Assembly (NCBI RefSeq): GCF_900156895.1
Contig: NZ_FTPD01000006.1
Coordinates: 186,001 to 250,000, forward strand
Direction: 5' to 3'
From: Mesorhizobium prunaredense
GTDB taxonomy: Bacteria > Pseudomonadota > Alphaproteobacteria > Rhizobiales > Rhizobiaceae
Length of the DNA: 64,000 nt
Part shown: in pieces, positions 8,820-18,228 of the stretch
How the letters are laid out: every line of letters starts with the position of its first letter
Position numbering within the stretch: position 1 is the first letter of the stretch
The notes under the pieces: generated by a model
Told to the model about the DNA's origin: nothing
Database searches by the model: none
What the model saw: only the letters and a program-made list of their open reading frames with translations
Program-made: the position numbers and the translations under genes

Positions 8820-9968
8820 GTGCAGGCCACCGCGGATGGGCGCAACAATCCGTGGCTCGACCTCTTGCGTTCGATCGCCATCGTGCTCGTTGTCCTGCGC
8901 CATGGCGAACAAGCGCTCCATCTTCGCACTGGCGAACCACTGGGTGTAATCCAGACGATCTTCATGAACGGCTGGGTCGGCGTCGACCTGTTCTTCGTCC
9001 TGTCGGGCTACCTGATCGCGCGCCACCTGGTCAGGGCCGGCATTGGTTCGGGGCGGTTCGGTTTGGCCCGCTACCTGGTGATGCGTGTGCTGCGCATCGT
9101 CCCGGCCTATTACGCGGTCCTGCTCCTGGTCGCGATGGGTGCGTTCCCGCTCTTTCCCGTCGACCCGAACCATTTGGGCCTCCGTGTCGCGTACCACCTT
9201 CTCTTCCTCCAGGACTACATGCCGTCCGACATCAACGTCGTGTTCTGGTCACTCGGCGTCGAGGAGAAGTTCTATCTGCTCGCACCGCTTTTGGTTCTCG
9301 CGCTCCTGCGCTGCCGAAGCACGCGGCTGCGGGCAAGCTTGATCGTCTTGCTCTTCTGCCTGCCGATTGCGCTGCGGACAGCGGCTTATCTCAGCCTGAC
9401 GGCGCCACTCGACTACCCTACGTTCTGGCGGCTCTTGCGCAGCCCTTTCCATATGGCGCTGGAAGGGCTGGTCGTAGGGGTCGCCATCGCGGTCGCTGAG
9501 CACGCCGGCATATTGAGGCTGTCCCGCCGGGCTGCCGCGCTGATCCTCTTCGCCGCCGCCACGCTCTTGGCAATATGGCTCGGAAGCGAGGATTTCATGG
9601 CTAGGATCGACCCAACTGACGCCATCCTCCAGCCGCCTTTGATCGCTCTTCTTGCTGCCGCCATGACGCTGGGTGCGGTGGGCCTCGCAGGCACGCCAAT
9701 GCCGTGTAGCGGTCCGTTTCGAACGCTGTCGCGGTTGAGCTACAGCCTCTATCTGGTCCACTACCCGCTGATTCCGGCGGCAATGGCGGTCGCTAGTTTA
9801 ACGTGGAAGCCGGGGTTCTGGCTTTACTATTTGAGCTTCAGCCTGTGCGCGGCTATGGCACTTCACCTTACCGTCGAACGGCCGTTTCTGCTGTTGAAGG
9901 ACAAATTGGGCAGCAGGGAACGCTTGAAGATCCAAGGCGCCGCGAGTAACTCGGCACTGTTACCCTAG
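8820..9968 (+). CDS. Acyltransferase 3 membrane protein
   Basis: A second acyltransferase-3 protein, about 382 residues. Helix 1 reads WLDLLRSIAIVLVVLRHG with the conserved Arg and His, followed by GWVGVDLFFVLSGYLIAR and YLVMRVLRIVPAYY, then WSLGVEEKFYLLAPLL and near the end LSRLSYSLYLVHYPLI. It is more OatA-like than the copy at 5945. GTG 8820 lies ten bases after GAGGAG (8804-8809); TTG 8802 is possible but has no ribosome site. It follows the His-rich membrane protein with almost no gap. The substrate is unknown. Confidence 0.8.
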   Translation: MQATADGRNNPWLDLLRSIAIVLVVLRHGEQALHLRTGEPLGVIQTIFMNGWVGVDLFFVLSGYLIARHLVRAGIGSGRFGLARYLVMRVLRIVPAYYAVLLLVAMGAFPLFPVDPNHLGLRVAYHLLFLQDYMPSDINVVFWSLGVEEKFYLLAPLLVLALLRCRSTRLRASLIVLLFCLPIALRTAAYLSLTAPLDYPTFWRLLRSPFHMALEGLVVGVAIAVAEHAGILRLSRRAAALILFAAATLLAIWLGSEDFMARIDPTDAILQPPLIALLAAAMTLGAVGLAGTPMPCSGPFRTLSRLSYSLYLVHYPLIPAAMAVASLTWKPGFWLYYLSFSLCAAMALHLTVERPFLLLKDKLGSRERLKIQGAASNSALLP

Positions 9969-10076
9969 GCTGCCAAGGCACCGGCAGGCCGTTAAACGCC
10001 CTTAGAACGACCCTTCAAACCGCTCGGATTGGTGCCAAATGAAGTTGCGCGGAGGTGCCGAGTGATTTTGCGCGCT

Positions 10077-10607
10077 TCACGTCCAAACCGATAGCCCGGC
10101 TAGCACCATCATATTGCTGTAGACCTGATACGCTATCGTGCAGATCGCTGCGAGCGAGATCGGCACGCCAAACGGCACAACGCGCTTGCGGTCCAGGTGC
10201 TGAACGTACAGGCGGAAGGCGCCCGCGGGCAGCATGAACGGATTTTTCACGATCAGCGCCGTGGCGAGAGCGAAAACCAGCAGCAGGACGGAAAACACCA
10301 GGAGCCCACTACCGCCGATCAGCAACGGCACCACCGCCATCAGCTTGACATCGCCGGCCCCGACCTTGCGCAGGACCCAGAACGGAAACAGCGCAACAAA
10401 CAGCAAAACACCGGCAAGCGCGCTCAGGCCCATGTCCCACCACGACCCGGATTGCACCGACAGGAGCTGCAGCGAGCCCAAACCCAGGCAAAGCAGCAGC
10501 AGCACATTCTGGTTGGATATCTTCTGGGTGGTGAAGTCGAGCCAGGCGATCCTTGCCAGCAAAGGAATGGCTAGCCCCTTCAGCAGCAGCGATGCGGCGA
10601 GCAACAT
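10077..10607 (-). CDS. cpaA: Prepilin peptidase CpaA/TadV
   Basis: A 176-residue membrane aspartyl peptidase that cleaves the leader from Flp-type prepilins. The two catalytic Asp residues are visible: IAWLDFTTQKISN (Asp about 24) and KVGAGDVKLM, the GxGD motif (Asp about 86). About five hydrophobic segments follow the short CpaA plan without the N-methylation domain of PilD. It is the last gene of the minus-strand tad operon, nine bases after tadD, and would process the Flp pilin at 15071 and the TadE-like proteins. Start ATG 10607 is preceded by AAGGCG. Confidence 0.9.
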   Translation of the reverse strand: MLLAASLLLKGLAIPLLARIAWLDFTTQKISNQNVLLLLCLGLGSLQLLSVQSGSWWDMGLSALAGVLLFVALFPFWVLRKVGAGDVKLMAVVPLLIGGSGLLVFSVLLLVFALATALIVKNPFMLPAGAFRLYVQHLDRKRVVPFGVPISLAAICTIAYQVYSNMMVLAGLSVWT

Positions 10608-10616
10608 GCTGTCGCC

Positions 10617-11159
10617 TTACCGCTCGAGATTCTTTACGCTGGACGACAGGAGCTTCAGATTGTTGGCCACGGTCGGATCATTCGGCGCTAGTTCATAGGC
10701 CTTGAGGAAACTGCTGCGCGCGTCCTGCAGCTTGCCGCGCAGCAGATAGGAATAGCCGACATTGTTATAATATTCGGGCGTCCCGCCGACCAGCCGGAAC
10801 GCCTGGCGATAGGCGTGGTCGGAAAGGTCGAAGCGGCGGATGCGATCGCTGCAGGCGGCCAAGCCCATCCAGGCACCACCATCATTGGGCGCCAGTTGCG
10901 TCGCCTTGTAGAACAGGGCGCCGGCATTGCCGTAGTTTTCCGCGCGGAACTGGTTCTTGGCTTCGGCGACGGCCTGGTCCGAGGCATAATATTCGACGTC
11001 GCTGACCGTCTTCAGCCCGTCGAAGGCATCGCCAAAGGCAGTCACGTCACCTTTCGAGGGCTCGTTGGTGCGGACGACGCCGGTATCAGCCGTCTGACAG
11101 CCGGAAAGCACGATAAGCAGCAAGCCGGCTACGGCTGCGAGGCGCATTGGCCCTGTCAT
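10617..11159 (-). CDS. tadD: TPR lipoprotein TadD
   Basis: About 180 residues with a type II signal peptide (AAVAGLLLIVLSGCQTAD, lipobox LSGC) and at least three tetratricopeptide-like repeats (AEAKNQFRAENYGNAGALFY, GLAACSDRIRRFDLSDHAYR, GYSYLLRGKLQDARSSFLKA). TadD proteins are outer-membrane pilotin-like lipoproteins that help the Tad secretin assemble. ATG 11159 follows GGGGA; the frame runs to 11201 without a better site. It is 55 bases downstream of tadC and 9 upstream of cpaA. The position and lipobox make the call strong. Confidence 0.88.
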   Translation of the reverse strand: MTGPMRLAAVAGLLLIVLSGCQTADTGVVRTNEPSKGDVTAFGDAFDGLKTVSDVEYYASDQAVAEAKNQFRAENYGNAGALFYKATQLAPNDGGAWMGLAACSDRIRRFDLSDHAYRQAFRLVGGTPEYYNNVGYSYLLRGKLQDARSSFLKAYELAPNDPTVANNLKLLSSSVKNLER

Positions 11160-11214
11160 TTCGTCCCCCAAAAGAGTTCTCCGACTCTGTATTTCGACCA
11201 AAGCATATACCTGC

Positions 11215-12165
11215 CTAGAAGAAAATGCCTTTCATCCGGATGATGACAGGCAGCATGACGACCATCATCACCACCGGAAAGATGCATAGCCCCAATGGAA
11301 TCATCATCTTGACCGGCAACGCGTTAGCACGTTCCTCGGCCCGAAGGATTCTCTGTCCACGCATTTCGTCGCTATAAACGCGCAGGGCTTCTGTCAAACT
11401 TGTACCGAGTTCCTCGGATTGCCGGAACAAAACCGCCAGCGCCCGCGCCTCTTCAAGCCCGATGCGGTCAGACAGTTCGCGCAGCGCCTCGCGTAACGGC
11501 TTGCCGGCGCGCAACTGCAGAGCCATGATCGAAAGCTGGATGCCAAGCCATTTATGGGTGCCGGCCAGTTCGTTGCTGACGCGCTCGACTGCCGCCTCAA
11601 GGCTCATGCCCGCGTCGGCGCAGGTGATCATCATATCCATGAAATCCGGAAAGCCACGACGATAGATCTGCTTTTGCCCGTTCTCGAACCGGTCGAGCGC
11701 GATACTTGGTATGACAATGCATGCCAGCCCAAGCAAGGCTGAACCTCCAAAAGCGACAAGACCAGGCAATTGGGGCGGTAAAATCTGGGACAGGAGTGCA
11801 TAGGTCGCAACAAAGCCGACGCAGACAGCGCCGAGCCGCGACAGAGTATAAATCAGCGGCGCACCTGACTGGTAGAAGCCGGCGCGAAAGAGCTTCGCGT
11901 CCAGGGCGCTGGGCTCGTCCCGCTCTTTTTCGATCGACCGAAAATAGGCCTCGACCGGCCGCTGCGCTGAGATCCTTGCCAGTTCTTCCTGTCCGACAAG
12001 CGAACGCCGGTTGGGAATGCCCTGTGCCATCAGGCTTTGCGCAACCAGTTTCCTCGTCTGCAGCGCCGGCAAGAAGACGAGCCCGCCAACCAAGAAAAGC
12101 GCTACGGCCGCCAGGAAGACGGCAATGGAAACCAGAAGGCTCAAATCCCCGGTATTCGAAAACAA
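11215..12165 (-). CDS. tadC: Tad pilus inner-membrane platform protein TadC
   Basis: A 316-residue type II secretion system F-family protein. It has an N-terminal hydrophobic segment, a pair of central helices (LGAVCVGFVATYALLSQIL and following), then the GspF core with RGFPDFMDMMITCADAGMSL and ALAVLFRQSEELGTSL, and a final helix ending in VIIRMKGIFF. TadB and TadC form the inner-membrane platform that couples the TadA ATPase to pilin assembly. It lies 18 bases after tadB in the same operon. Confidence 0.9.
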   Translation of the reverse strand: MFSNTGDLSLLVSIAVFLAAVALFLVGGLVFLPALQTRKLVAQSLMAQGIPNRRSLVGQEELARISAQRPVEAYFRSIEKERDEPSALDAKLFRAGFYQSGAPLIYTLSRLGAVCVGFVATYALLSQILPPQLPGLVAFGGSALLGLACIVIPSIALDRFENGQKQIYRRGFPDFMDMMITCADAGMSLEAAVERVSNELAGTHKWLGIQLSIMALQLRAGKPLREALRELSDRIGLEEARALAVLFRQSEELGTSLTEALRVYSDEMRGQRILRAEERANALPVKMMIPLGLCIFPVVMMVVMLPVIIRMKGIFF

Positions 12166-12183
12166 GTCTATAGCCTCACTCCT

Positions 12184-13158
12184 TCAAAAATCGAAATTGA
12201 CCATGCGATACATGATGAAGTCACCCAGCAGGGCCCATAGCCCGAAAATCAGGAACACAGGCGTGATCAATGGGCTGTTCCATACATCGCCATAGTAGCT
12301 CGGGGCGAGGCCTGTGAGGATGCCAAACATCAAGAGCGGAAACAGGGAAATGATCCACGCGGACATTCGGCCCTCAGCGGAGAGCGCCCTGATTTTCAGC
12401 CGCAGTTTCTGCCGTTCGCGCAACACCGATGAGAGGCTCGACAGGATCTCGGTCAAATTGCCACCGGTCTTGGCCTGAATCGACAGCGACACAGACAGCA
12501 GTTGAAGGCCCTCGAAGCCGACGCGCTGCGAGAGTTTCCGCACCGCGTTTTCAAGGCTAAGGCCAAAGGTGATTTCGTCGGAAACGATGCCGAATTCGGT
12601 GCCAAGCGGATCAGGCATTTCACGGGCTACAAGACCTATCGCTACGGAAGTCGGATGACCAGCGCGCAGCGAACGCACGATCATGTCAAGTGCATCCGGC
12701 AATTGCTTCGCGAATTTCTGGATTCGCTTGGCACGCGCCCGGCGGAGAACCAGAAACGGCAGGACGAATCCGATGAGAAGAAAGATGATAGATGAAACCA
12801 CGGCGGAGAAGTGCAGCAGGAAAGCCAATACCAGTGCCAGCACCAGCCCAGCGAGAATAAATATAGCGACAAACGACAGCGGATTCCCGGTTATGCCGGA
12901 TTGAGTGTATAGCCTGTTGAGCCCGACCGCATTGAAAAGAAAATCGCCCGAGCCGGTAAGCCCACGTTCTCGCAGCAATCCCTGCAAGGTCTGTTCGGCC
13001 GGAACCTCGTCAGCGAGCCGCTTCAGCCGACGGTTGATCGTGCTGACCGTTGAGCGGCGTTTGGAGTAGCTCACATACAGAGCCTCGGCCGCGAGAATGA
13101 CCGACGCCGCCGCCATCACATAGATGAGGTAAAGCAATGTCTGGCCCGACGGGATCAA
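12184..13158 (-). CDS. tadB: Tad pilus inner-membrane platform protein TadB
   Basis: A 324-residue GspF-type protein: N-terminal helix (LLYLIYVMAAASVILAAEAL), a central hydrophobic pair near residues 95-145, the core KQLPDALDMIVRSLRAGHP and SIQAKTGGNLTEILSSLSSV, and a C-terminal helix. The order of blocks and length match TadB. Its start overlaps the tadA stop by four bases (ATGA), which implies translational coupling with the ATPase. It partners TadC in the inner-membrane platform. Confidence 0.9.
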   Translation of the reverse strand: MIPSGQTLLYLIYVMAAASVILAAEALYVSYSKRRSTVSTINRRLKRLADEVPAEQTLQGLLRERGLTGSGDFLFNAVGLNRLYTQSGITGNPLSFVAIFILAGLVLALVLAFLLHFSAVVSSIIFLLIGFVLPFLVLRRARAKRIQKFAKQLPDALDMIVRSLRAGHPTSVAIGLVAREMPDPLGTEFGIVSDEITFGLSLENAVRKLSQRVGFEGLQLLSVSLSIQAKTGGNLTEILSSLSSVLRERQKLRLKIRALSAEGRMSAWIISLFPLLMFGILTGLAPSYYGDVWNSPLITPVFLIFGLWALLGDFIMYRMVNFDF

Positions 13159-14546
13159 AGCGGAACCTGCGGGTTGAACGCATCCTTGGCGAAGTGATGG
13201 CCAAGCGTCGCCGCTTCCTGGGCAAAGCGGGGACGGACGCCGGTGGCGCGAAATTCACCGACGATCTGACCCTCCGCATTCACATCGCGGCGAACGAAAT
13301 GGTAAAGTTCCTGAAGCTGGACGACATTGCCTTCCATACCGGTCAGTTCCGATATCGAAACAACCCGCCTTCCCCCGTCCGAAAGACGCTGCGTCTGGAC
13401 GATGATGTCGATGGCCGACGCGATCTGCGCCCGAATGGACTCATGGGTCATCGGCATGCCCGCCATGCCGACCATCTGTTCCAATCGCGATATCGCGTCC
13501 CGCGGCGTGTTGGCATGGATCGTGGTCATCGAGCCTTCGTGGCCGGTGTTCATCGCCTGCAGCATGTCAAAGGCTTCTTCACCGCGGACCTCGCCGACGA
13601 TGATGCGGTCCGGCCGCATGCGCAACGCATTCTTGAGCAACTCGCGCTGGCGGACCTCGCCCTTGCCCTCGACATTGGGCGGGCGGGTTTCGAGGCGGCC
13701 GACATGCGGCTGCTGCAACTGCAGTTCGGCGGCGTCCTCGATGGTGATCAGACGCTCCCGAGACGGGATGTAGCTCGACAGGGCGTTGAGCAAGGTCGTC
13801 TTGCCGCTGCCGGTGCCGCCTGAAACCAGGATCGACTTGCGTGCCTGCACCGCAATGCGAAGCAGGTCGATCATCGGCTGGCGGATAGAATTGAACGCCA
13901 TCAGGCGTTCGAGCGAATAGGGGTTTTTGGAGAATTTGCGGATAGACACCAGCGGGCCATCCACCGAGATCGGCCGCACCGCGATGTTGACGCGCGAGCC
14001 GTCTTCCAGCCGCGCATCCACCATCGGCGCCGATTCATCGACGCGTCGGCCGATCGCCGAGACGATCTTGTTGATGACACGCAGCAGATGCGCCTCGTCG
14101 CGGAATCGGATCGAGGTTTCCTCGATCATGCCGCGCCGCTCGATGAAAACGCGATTGTGCGTGTTGATCAGTATGTCGGAAATTGAATCGTCTTTCAGCA
14201 GCGGCTCGATCGGCCCCAGGCCGAGCATCTCGTCGGCGGTGTCGCTGGTCAATTGATCGAGCTCGCGAGCATTCAGCGGCACGTTGCGAGCGCGGACAAA
14301 TTCCCGCACGATCGGCCGGATCTCATTCAGAATTTCATCCTTGGACGCGTTTTCAAGGGCGCTCAGGTTGAAGCGATCAATGAGGTGGCGGTGAAGCTCG
14401 ACCTTGAGCGACAGGAAATCGTCACCATGCGGCGCGAGATCGGAGGCTGGGGAAAGCGTAGCGGCGACAGGCGACACCGCCGCTTTCGGCTGGAGCGTTG
14501 GCTCGACCCGTGGCTCGCTTGGTCCTTTGATGAATCGCCCCAGCAT
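13155..14546 (-). CDS. cpaF: Tad pilus secretion ATPase TadA/CpaF
   Basis: A 463-residue CpaF-type secretion ATPase. Walker A is GGTGSGKT (residues 243-250), Walker B lies in [12 protein letters not shown] (about 311-322), and the His box is [13 protein letters not shown] (about 334-346). The N-terminal domain has [20 protein letters not shown], usual in this family. The frame opens at 14606, but ATG 14546 follows GGGGAAG and gives the normal N-terminus MLGRFIKG. It is the first gene of the minus-strand tad operon and powers pilin extension. Confidence 0.93.
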   Translation of the reverse strand: MLGRFIKGPSEPRVEPTLQPKAAVSPVAATLSPASDLAPHGDDFLSLKVELHRHLIDRFNLSALENASKDEILNEIRPIVREFVRARNVPLNARELDQLTSDTADEMLGLGPIEPLLKDDSISDILINTHNRVFIERRGMIEETSIRFRDEAHLLRVINKIVSAIGRRVDESAPMVDARLEDGSRVNIAVRPISVDGPLVSIRKFSKNPYSLERLMAFNSIRQPMIDLLRIAVQARKSILVSGGTGSGKTTLLNALSSYIPSRERLITIEDAAELQLQQPHVGRLETRPPNVEGKGEVRQRELLKNALRMRPDRIIVGEVRGEEAFDMLQAMNTGHEGSMTTIHANTPRDAISRLEQMVGMAGMPMTHESIRAQIASAIDIIVQTQRLSDGGRRVVSISELTGMEGNVVQLQELYHFVRRDVNAEGQIVGEFRATGVRPRFAQEAATLGHHFAKDAFNPQVPL

Positions 14547-15070
14547 GACGCTCTTCCCCTTTGAAATCCCCACCGCGAAACTAAGCGTTAACCACGCGTG
14601 GCACAAGCGCCAGCCGCACGATGCAACTTAATACTTCAGACATAGTTAAAATCAAGGATAAGGAAACGCGACGTTTATTTGATCAACGGCGCTGTCCTAA
14701 TGGAACACGAGCACTCGCCTTTCAATGCCAGATGCTTTTTTGTCACAAAGGCGCCATGGAACCCGCGCAAACCCTTAAGATATAAAGGAATATGCACTAC
14801 CGCTAATGCTGCCCCACTTCTGCCATGCCCACGGCCAAATTGTGAACGAATGGTTAAGATGGGTTGAAAAACGAGCCGAATCAATGTTTTGGTCTTCCTG
14901 AGATCGGCAATATTCTTGCCAAATCATGTATAGGAAAGTTAAGCAATCCTTAATCCCGTTTGACTCTGATTTTCGTCCGGACTTAGATCGAGATGACGGG
15001 GGATGCTTGGGTATGGATTTCATCCTTGGCTCGTCTCGTCGGGTTCAAACCTCCAAAGGGAGAAATTGGC
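14547..15070. other. Divergent tad intergenic region
   Basis: A 524-base gap between the divergent tadA and flp genes. It is notably AT-richer than its surroundings and must hold both promoters. No gene longer than about 80 codons in it looks real; the frames there have no homology I recognise. No clear sigma-70 pair or regulator dyad could be fixed by eye. The long spacing and lower GC suggest it is a regulated control region. Confidence 0.5.
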
Positions 15071-15271
15071 ATGAAGAAGCTCATGACGATGACCCGGCAG
15101 TTCCGCGACGACGAAAACGGCGCTGCCATGGTCGAATATACTATCTTGCTCGGCATCATTACCGTGGCGGTGATCGCCACCATCATTCTTGTCGGTACCT
15201 GGGTCGGCGGCAGGTGGACCTCGCTTAATACACAGCTTCAGGCTGCAACTCCTGCTGCGCCTGCGCCCTGA
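15071..15271 (+). CDS. flp: Flp-type pilin subunit
   Basis: A 66-residue class IVb prepilin. A short basic leader ends in DDENG; the predicted cut is after Gly17, giving a mature start AAMVEY with the conserved Glu at +5, then a single hydrophobic helix TILLGIITVAVIATIILVG. The tail is short and Ala/Pro-rich. ATG 15071 follows GGGAG (15059-15063); a longer frame upstream is not needed. It is the major pilin of the tad system and stands alone before a strong terminator, as expected for a highly expressed subunit. The substrate of CpaA. Confidence 0.93.
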   Translation: MKKLMTMTRQFRDDENGAAMVEYTILLGIITVAVIATIILVGTWVGGRWTSLNTQLQAATPAAPAP

Positions 15272-15279
15272 CACGTTAG

Positions 15280-15318
15280 GCTGGCCCAGGCCTCCAAGGC
15301 TTGGGCCAGCTCTTTTTT
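15280..15318 (+). terminator. Rho-independent terminator after flp
   Basis: GCTGGCCCA (15280-15288) pairs with TGGGCCAGC (15302-15310) around a 13-base loop, followed at once by TCTTTTTT (15311-15318). It lies nine bases after the pilin stop and about 55 bases before cpaB. It would let pilin mRNA accumulate above the downstream assembly genes, with read-through supplying some cpaB-cpaC expression. Confidence 0.85.
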
Positions 15319-15372
15319 GGCCAGAGACCGGCGACCCTTGGGGGGCACGCAGTCAATTGAGCGGGTTGGGTT

Positions 15373-16410
15373 ATGCGTGCAAACACCGTCATCATGATCG
15401 TTCTTGCCGGCGTGTTCGGAGTGCTGGCTGTTGTGCTCGCCAATATTTGGTTGACCAACCAGCGCAGCGCCATGGTGCGGACGGAAGATGTCCAGCGCGA
15501 CACGGTCGTGGTGGCTGCGATACCGTTGAAGTTTGGCGACACGCTGTCGGCTGACAAGCTGCGCGAAGTCGCCTGGCCCTCAGGCGCGGTCCCGACCGGA
15601 GCTTTCAAGACAACGAAAGAAATGCTGGACGGCGAAGGCACGAGGCAGGCGCTGCAGGCGATCGGTGTCAACGAGCCTGTTCTCGCCACCAAGATCACTG
15701 GCCCCGGCCAGCGCGCCACGCTCTCGGCGGTGCTCGGCCAAGGCATGAAGGCGGTCTCTATAAGGGTCAACGACGTGCTCGGCGTCGCCGGATTTGTCTT
15801 TCCCGGCGACCGGGTCGACGTTCTTTTGACGCGCACCACCCGCAATGATGGTGCGGACAGAAGTTTTGTCGACGTGCTTTTGCAGAGCATGAAGGTGCTC
15901 GCCGTCGACCAGGTCGCCGATGAAAGCACCGAGAACCCGACGGTCGTGAAGGCGGTCACGCTCGAGGCCAGCACCAGGGACGCGCAGAAGCTTACACTGG
16001 CCGCCGGCGCCGGCCAGCTGTCCCTGGCGCTTCGCCAGGCAGCCGCCAGCGAGGGCGAGACGACCGAACGCGTTACGCTGTCGGACCTGACCGGCGAAAC
16101 GCCGGCCGACGTCGCCGCCAGGCAGGCCGAACTCGCCAAGCAGGCAACAGCCGAGGCTGAGGCAGCGGCCGAGCGCAAGCGCGCGGACGACAAGATCAAT
16201 GGGCTGACCCAGGCCGTGGAACGGGTGGGAAGCAGGCTCGACCTGTTGAGCAGCGCAAAACCTGCTCCGGCAGTGGCCTCAGCACCCCAGGTGCAAGAAG
16301 TGGTTAAGGAAGTGATCAAATATGTGCAGCCGGAGCCGCCGGCGCGTGCGACAATCGGCGTCTTCAGGGGTGTGAAGCTCGAGTCTTACGACGTGCCGCG
16401 ACAAAAATAA
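15373..16410 (+). CDS. cpaB: Flp pilus assembly protein CpaB/RcpC
   Basis: A 345-residue protein with a single N-terminal membrane anchor (TVIMIVLAGVFGVLAVVLAN), then the SAF-type domain (AAIPLKFGDTLSADKLREV, EPVLATKITGPG) and the RcpC domain (KAVSIRVNDVLGVAGFVFPG, DRVDVLLTR). The C-terminal third is Ala/Glu-rich and predicted coiled coil (ARQAELAKQATAEAEAAAER), followed by a Pro/Ala linker. CpaB works with the secretin in the periplasm. It is the first gene after the flp terminator and is followed by cpaC after 44 bases. Confidence 0.9.
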   Translation: MRANTVIMIVLAGVFGVLAVVLANIWLTNQRSAMVRTEDVQRDTVVVAAIPLKFGDTLSADKLREVAWPSGAVPTGAFKTTKEMLDGEGTRQALQAIGVNEPVLATKITGPGQRATLSAVLGQGMKAVSIRVNDVLGVAGFVFPGDRVDVLLTRTTRNDGADRSFVDVLLQSMKVLAVDQVADESTENPTVVKAVTLEASTRDAQKLTLAAGAGQLSLALRQAAASEGETTERVTLSDLTGETPADVAARQAELAKQATAEAEAAAERKRADDKINGLTQAVERVGSRLDLLSSAKPAPAVASAPQVQEVVKEVIKYVQPEPPARATIGVFRGVKLESYDVPRQK

Positions 16411-16454
16411 CGCTAGGGTATTGCCGAACGATTCGGCAAGAGGGGGTAGTCTAG

Positions 16455-17900
16455 ATGCGTATGTTCCGGGGACCACTGGCGGCTGCCGCGCTGGCCTGTT
16501 CGGTCATGTTACTGCCGATCGACCTTCCGGCTCATGCAGCCGATCGCAAGATCGATGTATCGAACCCCAGCGTCCACCGTGTTTTCCTGCCCATGTCGCA
16601 GTCGGTAACGATCCAGGTGAACGCCACGCTGGGCGACATCGTCGTCGGCGACGAGAAGATCGCCGACGCCCAGCCAATGACCGACCGGACGCTCTATGTC
16701 ATCGGCAAGAGCGCCGGCACCACCACCGTCAACCTCTTTTCCGAAGACAAGCGCTCGCTTGGCGTGATCCAGATCGAAGTCGGCGTCGACGTGAGCGACA
16801 TGGCGCAGGCGATCCGGCAAGTGGCGCCCAATTCGCGCATCGATATCGGTTCGATCAACGGCAAGGTCAGGCTTGGCGGCCATGTCAAGGACGGCGCCAC
16901 GCTGGCGGCGATCATGGAGGTTGCCCAGCAATATGGCCCCGATGCGATCATAAACGCCGTGACCGTCGACGACAGCCAGCAAGTAAACCTCGAAGTGCGC
17001 GTGCTTGAGGCCAAGCGCAACGCCGGCCGCGATCTTGGCGTCTCAATCAGAAGCACCAACGGCAGCGGCACGACCCGCACCGCAACGGGCATAGCCGCCG
17101 TCGACGAGGACGGTGTGGTGCTGGGGCCGGGCGGTCTGCTTACCGGCCTTCTTTCGAACACCAACCCATTCGCGGCGCTGATCACCCGCGTCATCGACAG
17201 CAACATCAAGGTCGACCTGATCATTGAGGCGCTCGAGGCCAAGGGCGTTGTGCGCACCCTTGCCGAACCCAACCTCACCACTCTTTCCGGTGAGGTCGCC
17301 AGCTTCAATGCCGGCGGCGAAGTGCCTATCCGCACCGACGAGGGTGATGGCGAGATCTCGGTCGAATACAAGCAGTTCGGTGTCAATCTGCTGTTCACGC
17401 CGGTCGTGCTCAACAACGACAAGATCAACATCAGGCTGGCGCCGGAGGTCAGCGACCTCACCGGTTTCACCGTCGCCGGCGACCCGATCTTCACCAACCG
17501 CAAGCTGTCTACCGTCGTCGAGTTGCGCGACGGCCAGAGCTTCGCGGTCGGCGGGCTCTTGTCCAGCAAGAACACCAAGATCCAGCGGCAGGTGCCGTGG
17601 CTCGGCCAGGTGCCGATCGTCGGAACGCTGTTCCGGAATTCGAGCAACCAGAAGGAAGAGACAGAACTGGTCGTGATCGTGACGCCGCGTATCGTGCGGC
17701 CGGTGAAGCCTGGCGAGCAACTGGCGACGCCATTCGACAAGACGCGGTCCGCCAACGACCCGGAGTTCTTCATTCTCGGTCAGCTCGAAGTGACCAAGGA
17801 CATGGTTCGCAAATATGAACTGGGCGAAGGCGTCGTCGGCCCCTATGGCCACATGCTCGACCTGAAATCCAAGGACAAAATGATCTATGTCAAGAAATAG
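16455..17900 (+). CDS. cpaC: Tad pilus outer-membrane secretin CpaC/RcpA
   Basis: A 481-residue secretin with a signal peptide (LAACSVMLLPIDLPAHAA region), an N-terminal pilus-specific domain (RVFLPMSQSVTIQVNATLGD), a BON-like domain (NGKVRLGGHVKDGATLAAIM), and the secretin core: VDLIIEALEAKGVVRTLAEP, FNAGGEVPI, FGVNLLFTPVV, then GLLSSKNTKIQRQVPWLGQV and PIVGTLFR. It forms the outer-membrane channel for the Flp pilus. Its 3' end overlaps the next gene by 14 bases. Length and motifs are normal. Confidence 0.92.
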   Translation: MRMFRGPLAAAALACSVMLLPIDLPAHAADRKIDVSNPSVHRVFLPMSQSVTIQVNATLGDIVVGDEKIADAQPMTDRTLYVIGKSAGTTTVNLFSEDKRSLGVIQIEVGVDVSDMAQAIRQVAPNSRIDIGSINGKVRLGGHVKDGATLAAIMEVAQQYGPDAIINAVTVDDSQQVNLEVRVLEAKRNAGRDLGVSIRSTNGSGTTRTATGIAAVDEDGVVLGPGGLLTGLLSNTNPFAALITRVIDSNIKVDLIIEALEAKGVVRTLAEPNLTTLSGEVASFNAGGEVPIRTDEGDGEISVEYKQFGVNLLFTPVVLNNDKINIRLAPEVSDLTGFTVAGDPIFTNRKLSTVVELRDGQSFAVGGLLSSKNTKIQRQVPWLGQVPIVGTLFRNSSNQKEETELVVIVTPRIVRPVKPGEQLATPFDKTRSANDPEFFILGQLEVTKDMVRKYELGEGVVGPYGHMLDLKSKDKMIYVKK

Positions 17901-18174
17901 CGCCTTGATCCTGCTTTTGTGCGCCGGCGGGCTGACGGGCTGCGCCGCCGACTACCTGAACAATTACGAAACGGTGACACTGGCTGCCGGCGACACGCAG
18001 AAATACAATTCGCTGCTGCAGACGGTCGATCCGCTCAATCCGGCGTCGAAGAACACGGCGATCGAAGGCGACGGCGCTCGCGCTGCCGCTGTTGCCCAGA
18101 TTTACAAATTTCCACCACCACCACCGCCACCGCCAGCCATAACGGTGAATGTTGGCAACACCGGGGTTGAATAG
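17887..18174 (+). CDS. Small proline-tailed lipoprotein of the tad operon
   Basis: A 95-residue protein with a type II signal peptide (SALILLLCAGGLTGCAA, lipobox LTGC). The tail has a run of eight prolines (KFPPPPPPPPAITVNVGN), encoded by CCA/CCG triplets, which could cross the periplasm or bind a partner. It overlaps cpaC by 14 bases, so it is translationally coupled to the secretin. It takes the position where cpaD (a larger lipoprotein) is found in many alphaproteobacterial loci, but it lacks the usual CpaD length and I do not see CpaD motifs. A role in secretin assembly is inferred. Confidence 0.7.
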   Translation: MSRNSALILLLCAGGLTGCAADYLNNYETVTLAAGDTQKYNSLLQTVDPLNPASKNTAIEGDGARAAAVAQIYKFPPPPPPPPAITVNVGNTGVE

Positions 18175-18228
18175 AAGAGTGCGGGTTCAGCGCCAGGCAA
18201 AGCGACTGGCGTCAGGGGAGCAAGGGCC

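Noticed and set aside
7784..8965. Minus-strand frame opposite the His-rich membrane gene
   Set aside because: The product is charged low-complexity sequence; the plus frame has membrane helices, a ribosome site and conserved motifs.
15030..15062. T-loop-like GGGTTCAAACC suggesting a tRNA
   Set aside because: No acceptor stem, D arm or anticodon arm can be folded around it; it lies in the leader of flp.
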